Below are positions 45,991 through 58,178 of a stretch of DNA of 64,000 nucleotides, piece by piece; positions within the stretch are counted from its first letter, which is position 1; each line of letters opens with the position of its first letter. The stretch is from Paramacrobiotus metropolitanus (lineage: Eukaryota > Tardigrada > Eutardigrada > Parachela > Macrobiotidae). A program made the translations under genes and the position numbers. The DNA lies in contig NW_026570319.1 of assembly GCF_019649055.1 (NCBI RefSeq), positions 310,001-374,000 on the forward strand, written 5' to 3'. The notes beneath the pieces were generated by a model that saw nothing but the letters and a program-made list of their open reading frames with translations, searched no databases and was not told the origin of the DNA.

Positions 45991-48900
45991 GGAGCGTTTA
46001 TAACGATTCCAATATTGTTTCTATCTAAGGTATCCTATTTAAATCTGTCAGTATTAGTAGCTTATAATAAAAAGGTCACAGACAGATTTCTTCGTGCTGA
46101 TGCGCACAAAAGCGCTTGTACAATCGCCAGACATAATTTTTCAGTTTCTTTCATTGATTATTAGTTACTTCCTTTCGTTAATGTAGCTTATCATGCATCC
46201 CGTATCAGCGAAATCTGTGCTCCTGGACTGCGCAACGGCCGGAATCGTCTGTGTTTCGTCATGCCCCAACCGTTGATAGTGCAGTCGACTGAATGCATTC
46301 AGTGGATGGGAAATGCAGAAATTGCGGATGATGGAACACGTTTCATCGGGGCACCAGAACATAACGATGGTTTCCAGATGGTTCATTGTTTCCGGCTTAT
46401 GCAGCCGAATCCCAGCAGTTTAATGTCCGGTAATTTTGCTATTTAGTCTGTTTTGCAAGAAGAAAATTGCACTCTTCTTGCATGTCGGAATGCACATTTT
46501 AACATCGGTGTTAAATGCCTTTGTCCAAGCACATCCGGACAATTTTAACTTAACATAGGAAATAAAATAGGAAATAAAATAATTAAGCTTGATTAATATA
46601 GGTCAGACGACAGTCAATAAATGATGAGCACACAGTCTCCTCTAATATCGTTTTTTCTTGCATTAGATTACTATTATTGTAATAAATATGAAAATATTTA
46701 AATAGTACCAATAGTTTAGACAACCTGCTCTTACATGTTACGTACTAGAGCAGTAATGTACTGTACGCACTAGAAATGAATATAACTTCATTTCTTGATA
46801 GAGTGAGGACTGCGTTATATTTTTATGGAATTTAACGTTAGAAATAATAAATACCTGAAAAATGATCGTTGGCCGTCTCATTCTACTGTTTCTCACCCAG
46901 TGGGTCTATTTCTATTTATATCCGGTTCGGCTCCACCGTTTGGATAGCAATGTTCCGCTCTTGTGAGATCACAAAATGCGAAACGTGGCCGACGATGTAT
47001 AACGTACCGATGCAGCCGAATAATGCTTTCATTGGCAACTTGCTCACCAGCCACGTGTTATGGGCATTTTTTGTTCATGGCATTTCAAGTCTGCATACTA
47101 GAATATTCGATAGCCGCGCCATTGGCTATTCGGAGCCTGGAATCTGACCGCTCTGTGTTGTGGTAAGCTTCATGGCTCCCAACAGCCAACTGACGTTCAT
47201 CGCATCGGAAATCAACAGAGTTAACACTGGCCGTAAAAGTATCGTCGCGCATGTAGAGCATGCACAATTTCAGCTTAAAAATTCCAGCTGTTGATATATG
47301 AGTAATAAAAATGCGGAGTGCGGTATTATTATAACGCAAAATGTATTTGTATTGCATGTTACCTGGAATCCATAAGGACTGTTATCGCACACCGTATAAT
47401 TTCGAGTATAATCGACCGAAGCGAAGCGAAGTTCCTCTATGTTCAAGAAAGCGGGACTTTCTGTCACGTCTGTCACGCACACATAAATTATTGCGCAATC
47501 GTGGCCATCCAGAATAACTTAAGGTGACCACTCCGTAAACTACCTTCACCTACATTTCACTCTGTAAGTGCCTTCCACCGAGTGCACTGAAAGACCAAGC
47601 GGCAATTTCTAATAAGAAAAGCTTGCGAAACTGGTCGAAACTTCGTTGAAAAACGGAAATCGCAATGTCCAAGGTTTCAAACCCTGTGCGAAGGAAAATC
47701 GGCACCCGGGAGCCGAGAGTTGCTTACGTATAACTGGTGATGATGCGTGAAATTACGCGACAATGACAGCAGTTCACGAAAAAACGGCAGATCCGGAAAT
47801 AACGTTAACCTGAAGAAGTTTAAAAAATTAAAAGGTCGCGAAAGCAGATAAAGGTAGTGCCGAAATGTAGAGTACAGAGTAAAGGAAAAGGAAAGACAGT
47901 GTACGCAGTGGTTACCATAGCTGATAATATACGTATATATTGTAATATACATTACTTTCTTTAGGGTTCTTCTATCCAGTAATTTATAACAATATAGAAG
48001 TACAGTTTTTTTACGCATATACAATATAGATCGTCTCGCAGCGCACTTTAACTTACCGACGCCGGGTACCAGAAGGAGTGGGAATACCGATTGAAAAATT
48101 GGTAAGCATCCACCAAAAAATTCAATTAAGAAAAGCAATACGAGTATTTTTGTGTAATTCTTCTGACCATAGGTCAAGCAAGACACCATGATGCCGAAAT
48201 CACACGCATGGGAACTGAGCCATTTGACCAGTATAGCTTTTCTCAAACAGCGATTCATAAAAATATCGCATAAAATCATAAAAAAATGGTGACCCGACAT
48301 TTTGCCGACGAGAATTCGTCGACTGTCACTTCTTCGATCAGATACGATGTCGACCCGTCGCGACGTCGAACTATCGCTTAAACAAAACACCTTAGTTTTC
48401 TTAGGTTTTTTAGGTTTTCTTGTCGACGAAGAGTTAGTCGACAATCGACGAAATGACGGTGAGCCACAACAAATGCGTCAATTCAAAGAAAAATAAAATG
48501 GAATTGGACATCGGACACATCATTTTAAGTTTTTGCTTCGTTCTTCTGTAGTACTCTGTAAAATTCAGCGCTGCACCATTGGTAGGTTCACTTTTACAGA
48601 ACTTCCAGCATTTTAAGTTGCTGAACTTATGTAAAGTGTGCGGCGAGAGGGCTAATGTCGGCATTTCTGTGTGTGCCTATCTATGTTCTATTTGACTGCC
48701 CGGTTCTCTTTACTTTTGAGCGGTAGCTTATTCCGTTTTATGGACTGCAGAAGAGTGAAAGGGAAACCTGATCTATCGCCAATCCACCGCAGTTTTTATG
48801 GAGAAAAAGCCGTCGCCTGCGCCCGCTTTTTTAACTAAGCACACATATGTCTTCTTAAATATTAGTTATAAATGAATCTAATAAAGTGTCTAATATTATG

Positions 48901-51065
48901 AAGTCTTCTATCAGTCACTATTACAGATATTAGAGTCAGTAAAAGGAAAAACTGCTCAGTGTTCAGCATCCGTGCGTGTAATTCACTTCCCCAGTTGTAG
49001 ATACTTCTCGAAATACCGTATTTTTACTGTAGCTTCGCTTCGGTCTTTTACTGCTAGCGAGCAGCGGTGCACTTCCCTAGTAAGGAATGAACTGACAGTG
49101 ACTGGAGAAAGCGTTAACACTTCCGCCTGCATAAAGTGGCTGATAACGCTTTTCACCAACCTGTACGCGTTCGTTGACCATATTTCTGCTGTATTAAAAT
49201 ACATGTTAATATTCGTTTAATCACTGATCTTCATTTGCTTTGATTACTACGTAATTACCACGGCTAGAACCTGAAACGACTTTTTTACAATTACATTAGG
49301 GAGTCGATTTCAAAATATCCAATATTTACCGTGCTTAGCGTTACTCGTATAAATAACTTTTTTTCTTTGACAATCGAACTACTTGTGTTAATTCTGGTAC
49401 AGTATGAGCTACATGATTCACAAAAAACATTAGAGAAAGCATTAGCTAAGACATTAGCAGGTGTATTTTAAGTGACGGGATTCATTTAGTACGAGTACAA
49501 AATGCATGTTAAGTGTGCTCTGTATATGTCTGTAAATGCGCGAAAACGCTCGCCTTCTCGTACTATAAAGCACATTTTTCCGTTTTTTTACGAGTTACGA
49601 CTTTTTTGTAGTCCACTGATTCGCAAACATCATAATAGCATACAAGTCCAAACGCAATCTACTAACGGTACAAGCAGTTCTCAGTATGAACCGATATTCT
49701 GAAGTACAAATTTTTCATATAAACGATCAGAAGTACAAGATCCTTTTTACGTCACACCAGAACTGCACAGTCTTTTTAATTTTTAAAATAAACGGCGGGA
49801 TATTGGAAAATCATTAATTTTTAAAAATAAGAAAATGCTAAAGTCATGGTTCCGTGTAAGAGTAATTTTCCTCTTTACGTGCATGAAATTCACCTGCAAA
49901 ATTTGGAGAAATCTTGACGGAAGGACACTTTTAATTTTATGTCTTAAACTGTGGGCACAATTATGGTACGCTTTCTGTGTCGTTCTGAATGAGCGCAATG
50001 GACCTTGGTCTTTAGCCGTTTTCCGGCAGCTGCCCTACGGTTTACTGACGCCTCTCGAGACGGTAAAGAATAGATACTTACAGAAATTCTTGCAGCTATA
50101 CCATTACGCTCAACACAGTTATATTTACCGAGAATTGGATTAAAGGCGGTGTGACAAGTGCACGGTATTCCAAGGATTTTCAGTTTTTTGTTACATACAG
50201 ACTTTTAATGTAACCTGGACACGCTGCCCATGTCAGAATGTTCTGGATACATCAGAAATCTGCAGCCAAGGCGGCAACTGAGTAGCTCTACATATTAGAG
50301 TCATCTATGAAATCGCAAATTAGGCAGCGAACCAGGCATCGACGTAAACCGTTTATATCATGCAAACGACTTCACTCTTATCGAGGCACTGATTAGATAG
50401 TCAGTGGTGTTGTTATGCGGCATCGCAATAAATTAACTTGCGCCATTGCGCCTAACTTTATCTTATGATGGAAATATACTCACCGAAAACTGACAATTTG
50501 TAGCTTAAGTGGGTAAATAATTTTAGATTTTTAAGAGACGGAGAAAAGTGGAATTCCAATTATAGAACAAGGACGTACAGCAGCTTGGGATTTCAAGCCA
50601 TGATACCAAATACTCAGCATTACTATGCACCTAAACAGTAGGATTTAAATACTAGATGTTTATTACCACAAAAAATAAAAAGGGAGACACCAACCCAGCT
50701 TTCGTTTGACAGAATTAGTAAAAACCACTGCATAATCTGAAAGCCCATCTTTCAAAACCCGGCGACACGGTTTTAGTTTTTCAAAAAACTCATACAAACA
50801 GAGCAATCATTTCGGCAAAACTCAATCGCCTAAATATCTCCATACTTTACTAAAGTACATCAGTACTTAGCTGGAATATAGAACTAACTTTTCATATACA
50901 TATACTAACTGTTGATATACTAATATTAGCTCTGTACTTCAAAGAAATACGTGAAGTACCAGTAATATCAAGCATGCCAGTACTAAACATAACCGCCATG
51001 GTACTCTTTAGTACACCCCCATCATGATCATTATTCATTTTCATGGTATGATCCATACAATACTT
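45991..51065. other. Long intergenic stretch
   Basis: No recognisable gene. The minus frame 47677-48444 is open for 255 codons, but its translation is an irregular mix rich in Phe, Leu, Cys and Ser without a domain. It contains KPKKPKK encoded by a short CTTAGG run at 48391-48420. 47100-47170 (GGAGCCTGGAATCTGACCGCTC) recurs near 58785-58830, and 47410-47480 recurs near 16757. CTCTTATCGAGGCACTGATTAGAT (50375) recurs near 35925. Confidence 0.4.
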
Positions 51066-51786
51066 CTAATATCGGCCACTGTCAAAACGCCGGCAGAATT
51101 TTCTGCCGACCGAATTTTTGTGCGGTCAAAATGCCGGCCGAATTTTCTGCCGGCAGAATTTTTGTGGGTCAAAACGCCGGCCGAATTTCCGGTGGTCAAA
51201 ATGCCGGCAGAATTTTTTCAACATTTTCAGCTAAAACTAAAAATTCTAAAAAATGTTAACTGCCTCGAAGCATACTTGGCACGCGGTGTATAACAAAGAT
51301 CTGGATCTTACAGTTACATAAGGATCTTTATCGGCACGCTTTCAGTGCTCTTGCATTGACAGCGTGCATAGAAACTCCCGGGAGACCGGGAGAGAGAGCA
51401 AAAGCCGCGCAAAACAGACGAACAAGGTGTTCAACAATGCAACAGCGGCAATAACACCGAAGTGTGATTTAAGTTAGTCTAATTCCTTTTGGAACGTACC
51501 TGAGATGAGCCAGAATTTCTGAGTCTAGACTGGCACAGCTGACTCTCGTGAAGGAATTTCTACGCGCAGACGCGCTCACACAGAAAAGGCGTTCGTCGAT
51601 ACATTTAACGTATGACATTATTCGTCGCGCAGCACAGCAGCCGCTGCGATTGGATTCTAACACTGATAGATAGCATAATATTTAAATCGTTTTTTTGGGA
51701 AGATATGCATAGCAGTTAGTGACGCGATGGGTCATATGTTGTGTTAATATGCGTATGTTCACACGTAATTGGTATCTCCCGGCTTA

Positions 51787-54700
51787 ATGGCATCCATATC
51801 TGACATGGAGGAAGATTACGAGACGGACGATGCCAGCGGCAACGAAACTGAGCATCTAGCGTAAGTGAACCATTTCAGTTGTGATTAATGTGTATTTAAT
51901 ACCGAAATGAATTGATAAAAAAAATATAAAAAAGAAACTGGAAAAGCTTGATTTCAAGCGAACCAAATCTGTTTTTACTTTCAGTGATGACAACGCGAGC
52001 CGCAAGGAAGACGATACTGTGAGCAGTAAAAGCGATGCCAACATTACTGATCACCATCATCCGGATGATGATGTTATGTCCTGCTTCCCTTCCGATCGTG
52101 TAGATTTCGACCAGCAATCTACTACCAGCGATGGAAGCCGGTAAACACTGTTGCGGCAGATTGTTAATAATGTTTTAAAGTGTTGTTCAATTTCATACTC
52201 AGTAGTTTTACCTAGTTTTATTTTATCTGCGAATTTTATTTTATTTCTTTGGAACGATCCCTAGAAAGCCAAAAAAACCGAAATAAGCGAAGAAAACCTA
52301 AAAACCTAAGAAAAGTTGTGTTGACGACATGCTACAGATGATTTATTTCTCATGAGAATACGCCATATAATGGCCCACATTATTTCCTTTCTACTCCCAA
52401 AATACCAGTAATTTTACTGTGTACTTGATATGTGTTATTAAACTAATCATTCGAATCAAATGATATTACGAGATCAACTTATTCGCAGAAAAACATCAAA
52501 CATCATGGCGAGTTGCAAGCCTAAGAAACCAGTAGACAATGACATTCTCATTGTCGGCGACGAAAGCAATGATTGCATCATCGATGAAGGCTGCACTGAT
52601 CCGAAAAACGCACGGTAAGTAACTAAAATTATTGTTAGACAAAAGGAAACTGTGTTGCAGAAACGTGAAAGTTCTTACGTGTTTGCTCATAATGTTGTAC
52701 TACATGTAAATTAGACACCGGAAGTTAATGCAGGATCTCATCTTTCAGCTATTTTCCAACTTAAAATAACTTAAATTTTAGCGGCAAGTAACGTTCCGCG
52801 ATATTACTCATATAAGTGGCGTCACTGTTTAAATTGGACTGGTAAGTGAGAAAACTTAAATTTCTAAATTTTCGCAGGTATGGCACCCTGTGGTATTTCG
52901 GCTACGCGACAGGTCGTCGCGGGACATTTGGTTTTACGGACATTTCGTTTAAGGACATCCACTTTTTGTGGCAAATAGTCATATGACAGTTCGCTGCCAT
53001 ATACCAGTCGATAATTTTTCGACAACCCAAGAGTCGCGCGATCAAATGTGCCACAACAAAACGGCCACAAAACGAGTTGTCCCAAAACACATTGGCCGCT
53101 GCGACGAAAAACGTGTGGCGAAATGTCCCACGACCACTTGGGCTGTCACGGGTATTTCAAGCCTCACCCTACAATGAACCACATAGAGCGTCGTGCGTTT
53201 TGCTTGGACCTTCTTGACCGAGAATACGAGTCACCTGAACAGATCTTTACGCCCGTCACAACAATGCCGATGGCCTTTCAAAACGCCAAGGGTGATGGGA
53301 TATTCCTGGTACAGCTGGGACCGATGGACACCCGAACAAGCTTGAGATCCGATGGATGCGGCAGTTGGAAGAACAATGGATATACGGAAATTAATGATGT
53401 TGTCACTACATATTATCGAAGCAAGAAATGTCGGGCATTCCATAAGTACACGCTTGTCAATCACACCAAGCGCTTGGCTGTACTTGATTACTGGTGGGAT
53501 TCCGATGCAGAGCCACAGGCGTTCGCAGTGCCCCCCCCCCCCCCCATGGTAACTCTACCGGCTCTGTACCATTTAATGCTACCAATAAGGTAGCCCTGGA
53601 AGTGATTTCCTCAACGTTAACGAAAAACAAATTTTCCCGCAACGATGAGGTCATGGAAATTGCAAAGAAAGCTGCAGCATACGGTAGCTGCAATCCTATG
53701 TCCATTCCTCGTGATAAATCGCAAGTTAAACGGATAAAGAGCACGTCTAAGAAAGCTGAAACGTCGGACATTACGGCAAAATTGTGCAAGGAGGAGGACG
53801 TGTATTTACACTTCACAGTAATTAAACCTTCGGAAAACGCGAAAAAGAACATGATACCAGTTGTGTGCACTTTGTCTCAATCATTGCTGGTGAAATCATT
53901 TCTCCTACCAGGTAAAATATGAATTCATGATCAATATTGCATATTATTACTCGATACATTCTTCTAGTTAAATTACGTAATACCTAATGCGTAATACTCG
54001 TATTACGTAATACATAATACTCGTACTATATATTATACTCTATATATTATTATTATTATTATTATTTTTATCTTACATAAAGGTCACGTGGTGGGAATGC
54101 CGCTTAAGTATTCCAAATGTACGTTACCGATTGCGTTGAAGAGGGCGGCAGTGGAGACCGAGCCGCATAAATATTAAAATAATAGCGCTTCTAGTTACGT
54201 TAACTATATCGCTACATTTTGTAAACATACAGTATGTCTGGAAATTATTAATAATGTTAGTTGCCATTTTGGCATTATAGGCTCATTGATGCAACGCAAC
54301 TGATTTGCAGGTTGCGGCGAGTTCGTTTTTACGGAAAATTCCAATTGCGAGGTCTACACCGCGGATGTGCTGGACAATGAAACTGTGTACAAGAATTGTA
54401 TGCGGAAACTCTTTGGCGGAACTTTGAAACATGACCCCTTAGCAGACCGGCGTTCGAAATTGGTGATCCACGAGACCGATCCCGCAATCAAATTCCAAGT
54501 TCCTTTTGAGAAATCTGAGTTGTCGGTTGATTACCAACCATTCTGGAAGGCTGCATTTCAGCTGACAAAGGCAAAGGAAATTCACAGCGCTCCGCCTCTA
54601 ATGGGCAATAACGCATTTCTGGTGGACTATCCTAACGGTTCTCTGAAAAAGGTCACGTGGTCGACGGAAGCTACTGCCGAATGCACTTGCGCTGATTTTA

Positions 54701-56108
54701 AGAGGAAATCTTTTTGTTGTGATGTGCTTGCTGTGTCTCACATAACGGGGAGAATGCCCGAGTTTCTGGAAAATTTCCATAGCACAGTTCCTCCCTTTTC
54801 TGAAGTGGTAGGACCGACGTCGACTGGCAAAGGCAACAAAGTGGGCGCGAAACGAAAAGCCAACAGGAAATTGTCAAAAGGCGCAACGCTCTGCTCTGAC
54901 TGGACACAATCCGGCAATGCCAACAGACAACTCAAGCGGACATTCACCGAAATCACGGTACTGCTTATTTATGGTTTATTTTGATGACAAAAAGTACATA
55001 AAAATTATGTAGCAGTGCAGCTTGAAAACGTCTTGAAATGATTTAACAAAGTCATGGAACAAGTTGTCAGAAACCTGTGCAATCAGTTATTCGTATTTCA
55101 CAGTGGCTAACTTTACCTAACTTTACTGTCTGGCATGTAGGACGGAAATTCGGACGAGGAAGTTTCCATAATCGGTAGCAAAAAAGCTAAACCGGAATTG
55201 TTGCAGGTTGGTCACGCTTTTATCACCTACAAACTATGCTGGCTGCAGTTTTTTAGCATGTAATCGATTAATTTTTAATTTTGTATATAGTACATAATGA
55301 TCTTATATACCCACATAATGTATTTTCACTATTTTGTTAATCTAATGCTTCCGTGTTTATTTGAACAGAGCACTGCGGCAGCAGGTCGACAAAATTAAAG
55401 ACCAAAGCGAAAGACGAAATTATGGTAACAGACGAAATTATGGTAGAATTCATGAAGTACTTAAAAAATGTTTTCTTGAAATACATTATACCTAATGTAC
55501 CTAAGCAGAAGTAAAAAATGTTACTGTACTCTGCAGCATTTTATCCAAAGAACGCATTTCTTAAATCGCATTAAATGCATTTTAAATTTACATCTTTAGC
55601 ATCCACAACTGCACGAACTGTATCAGCTGGAACAGGAAATCAAGCGAGAAAAATCACCAGGTACTGTACGCGATAGTGTTTTTGGGAAGTTTACAATGAG
55701 ATACGAGCATTTATGAATTTTTTACGGTTTTTTCATGTAGAATCTTGTCCCTGTTGCGAAGGGATTAAGCTTCTCAATCCGTGGCAGAAAGGGAACAGCC
55801 GTTTCCGCATCACGAGAGATCCAGCTATCCATCCCAATTCGAAGTGTCCTGGCTGCGGAAAAAGATTTGTTGACAATCCACCGGAATTCGACATCATTGT
55901 CATCCGCGAGGAGTTTGAGTACATCAGTGGTAGTAATCGGCAAGCGATGACTGACCGAGCTAAACCAAGGAAGTATTGTCTGCGAGCGGCATGCATTAAA
56001 CGGCGTCATCCGCAGTTTACAGCACAATTTGCAAATCATCTTGATGGTGCTGTTAAGTTTACTAAAGAGGAGCTGGCTGCAATCGCAAAATTTTGCGCTG
56101 AAATTTAA
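51787..56108 (+). CDS. SWIM zinc-finger protein encoded within the TIR element, nine exons
   Basis: Exons: 51787-51860, 51985-52140, 52489-52614, 52878-53911, 54311-54957, 55141-55206, 55371-55442 (least certain), 55600-55660 and 55741-56108. All have GT-AG borders and matching phases; the product is about 780 residues. Exons 1-3 encode an acidic Ser/Asp-rich N-terminus. Exon 4 holds an unrecognised domain with LRSDGCGSWKNNGYTEINDV and HKYTLVNHTKRLAVLDYWWD. Exon 5 holds a SWIM finger (TAECTCADF...FCCDVLAVSHITG, the CXC...CXH pattern) and a basic tail. Exon 9 holds paired zinc-binding motifs (CPCC, CPGCGKRF) and KYCLRAACIKRRHP. Two lesions: a 251-bp insertion at 52900-53150, and C15 at 53531-53545, where one base more would keep the frame. 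A DNA-binding or transposition role is inferred. Confidence 0.7.
52900..53150. mobile_element. 251-bp DNA element inserted in exon 4 of the SWIM gene
   Basis: GGTATTTC is repeated exactly at 52892-52899 and 53151-53158. Inside, GGTCGTCGCGGGACATTTGG (from 52912) is inverted as CGAAATGTCCCACGACC (ending near 53135); the extreme ends (GGCTACGCGACAG and, inverted, CGTGACAG) match only partly. Reading through the insert meets a stop within about 30 codons. Removing it with one GGTATTTC copy brings LWYF directly in frame with KPHPTMNHIERRAFC. It has no ORF. An 8-bp duplication fits hAT-like transposition. Confidence 0.75.
53531..53545 (+). repeat. C15 homopolymer at a frame change in the SWIM gene
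   Basis: Fifteen consecutive C residues lie in the coding exon. The frame before it and the protein-like frame after it (HGNSTGSVPFNATNKVALEV) differ by one base; 13 or 16 C would connect them. It may be a sequencing/assembly error or an unstable tract. Confidence 0.8.
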
Positions 56109-56355
56109 TGGGCGACGTTGGGCGTAACGTTGATTTTGCAACAATTATGTCTTTTTTGTTTTACTTGTTGTTTTGTGAGTTTGTCAGGTATATGACTAGT
56201 GGTGGTTGTTAACCACATTCTTGCACCGAGCGCGAGCGCTGTTTTCCGGTAAATGTTCACATTCATGTTGGAGTGCAGCATTTGTGTTATTCGAACTCAT
56301 AACCCACAATTCATTCTAAAAATCTAACTGAAAGCATCTTTATTGAAACTAACAA
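56109..56355. other. Spacer between convergent genes of the TIR element
   Basis: The two genes face each other here. No further ORF; AT-rich 3' regions for both transcripts. Confidence 0.5.
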
Positions 56356-56976
56356 TCACATTTTGTGGCACCCTGCCTCAGAGCAAGCATGCTCTTGATC
56401 GGGTCGAACAATAAAAAAATACGGCTTAGGTTTATCGACAACGTTCAGCGCTGCGTATTCTTCCCAATGGGCTTCGAATTTTACCATATTACACAACCCA
56501 GTCACATTTTTGACAGCACGTTTCAATTCAAAATTAATTTTTTTATCGGCTACCACCTTCTTTTTCTCAAGTTCACTGATCTTTGCCTTAATTGCGTTGA
56601 GATACTGAAGCTTTCGTTGCAATTTAAATTCAATTATGGTTGAAGTGGACAGGTCCGCACGGCTTGAAGTAAGGCTCCGGCCAACGGACGTTCTAGCATA
56701 CGGGAGGAGATCCTCAAACTTGTCAAGATAGCGGGTTCCTTTTTCACGCAAGCGTTTTTCTTCTTTCTCTTGAAGTGTCAACAAAAACTTGAAGCTCTCG
56801 GTATCTTTGTACAAATTCATAAGACAGCGGATCCATTCTTTAGACCATTCTGTCGTCTGTTTTACGTCGTCGACGGCAGTTGTTGGTGATTCTGTCAAAA
56901 AAGAAAGAGCAGAGAGGAACTTCCCCGGGTTAACTTGATACTGGCGACGCAATATAACAAAAAAACTGTTTACCAT
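56356..56976 (-). CDS. Uncharacterised coiled-coil protein within the TIR element
   Basis: The 206-codon frame is long for this AT-rich DNA and looks protein-like. It is highly charged and helical (KEEKRLREKGTRYLDKFEDL, KLQYLNAIKAKISELEKKK), ending YFFIVRPDQEHACSEAGCHK. A coiled coil is likely around residues 125-160. A 5' exon may exist upstream, since a CGTCGCCAG acceptor-like site lies just inside the annotated start. It converges on the SWIM gene with a 247-bp gap. No family recognised; as a partner of the SWIM protein it could be a second transposition factor, but that is inference. Confidence 0.55.
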   Translation of the reverse strand: MVNSFFVILRRQYQVNPGKFLSALSFLTESPTTAVDDVKQTTEWSKEWIRCLMNLYKDTESFKFLLTLQEKEEKRLREKGTRYLDKFEDLLPYARTSVGRSLTSSRADLSTSTIIEFKLQRKLQYLNAIKAKISELEKKKVVADKKINFELKRAVKNVTGLCNMVKFEAHWEEYAALNVVDKPKPYFFIVRPDQEHACSEAGCHKM

Positions 56977-57944
56977 CCATCAGTTGTGCATACTGCAAAA
57001 CTGCTGTAAAAGTACGACACTAACGACAGTCCGGTATACACGAACCACGGTAAATTTCCAGAACTCACATACAACGGAGCTTCACGAAAGGCCAATACAA
57101 CAGGTCTCGAGTTTGAAGTTAGTCAATGTCTAAACTTAGAAAGGCATTTTAGTCGGGGGGTTCTTCTCACCTGTCAAAAAGTAACACCTTATCCCAACCG
57201 GCCGACATAGTCAGAAGATCGGGACGAGTGGCAAACGGCGACCCCAGTTCTGATGGCAGTCGAGGTTGCAAGATGTAGCTGGCGTACTCCACCCGTCCAC
57301 CGTATAATACTACGATCGCGAGGTCTGCAGACTATCTGGGGATTGCCAGGATACATGTACATTTCGTAAGTCATTCGAAAAAGATTTCGTTGGGAATAAA
57401 AGTAAATGGTTTTTATTGAAATTCTCACCAACAAGATTTCGCAATACAAATTATAAAATCAAAAACCATGAAAATTTAAATTCAGAATTAATAACGAGTC
57501 TAACGACACCAAGAATTATTGCGCGCACTTGTGGAATTGGAAAAGCGTGACCCACGCTCTTCGTGGGCGACAGACAAAATTTTTCCCCTTGACGAAGGCT
57601 TAATTGCAACACCTCGCGCTTCCCGCTCGGTGCAAATTAGGTGATTGGTTTCTGAAAGCGCATTGGATACTCCTTTAATTTTGCTTATTTGTCGGACGAT
57701 GGAACATGTATGGGTACAGGTAGAAGCTTCTTCTGAAACGAATACAGTACATAATATGTTAACCCTTTACTTTATGCTAGGATCGCTTTAAGTTGGTTTT
57801 CTACCTATTTTGTGGCACCTTGTTTGTCTTTTTTGCGCGGCCTCTTGATTCTATTTTGCGACTTTTTATACACCCTGTCAAAGCAACATTAAAATCGTGC
57901 CGATAAAGAAACTAGTATAATTGCATAAGTGTAGATTCCCAAAC
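56977..57944. other. Subterminal region of the TIR element
   Basis: No ORF with protein-like composition. The last ~100 bp (57840-57944) continue the weak inverted similarity to 51300-51375. A short inverted pair GACCCACGCTCTTCGTGGG lies at 57549. Confidence 0.4.
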
Positions 57945-58178
57945 CTTTGTTATACACCGCGTGCCAAGTATGCCTGGAGGCAGGTAATATTTTTTAGTAT
58001 TTTTAGTTACAATTGAAAATGTTGAAAAAATTCTGCCGGCGTTTTGACCACCGGAAATTCGGCCGGCGTTTTGACCCCACAAAAATTCTGCCGGCAGGAA
58101 ATTCGGCCGGCATTTTGACCACACAAAAATTCGGTCGGCAGAAAATTCTGCCGGCGTTTTGACATTGGCCCTAATATC

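Larger units (their letters stand above)
51074..58170. mobile_element. 7.1-kb TIR element carrying a SWIM-finger gene
   Basis: The left terminus GGCCACTGTCAAAACGCCGG and the inverted right terminus GGCCAATGTCAAAACGCCGG begin near-identical arms of 226 bp (51074-51299 and 57945-58170). Weaker similarity extends to about 300 bp (CTTTATCGGCACG...TTGACAG.GTG.ATA). CTAATATC is duplicated exactly at 51066-51073 and 58171-58178. The arms hold four tandem GGTCAAAA.GCCGGC.GAATTT motifs, plausible protein-binding sites. Inside are a nine-exon gene (51787-56108, +) and an ORF on the other strand (56356-56976). Long TIRs, an 8-bp duplication and a SWIM finger recall Mutator-like elements, but no DDE core is recognised, so superfamily and autonomy are open. 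Confidence 0.85.

Noticed and set aside
47677-48444. 255-codon minus-strand open frame
   Set aside because: The translation is irregular and hydrophobic without a recognisable domain, homologue in the window or splice context. It contains a simple-repeat-encoded Lys-Pro stretch.
55371-55442. Alternative reading of SWIM-gene exon 7 from AGCACTGCGG
   Set aside because: Starting two bases earlier, in phase with exon 6, gives an immediate TAA. The acceptor two bases later keeps a frame that joins exon 8, although it remains the weakest exon.
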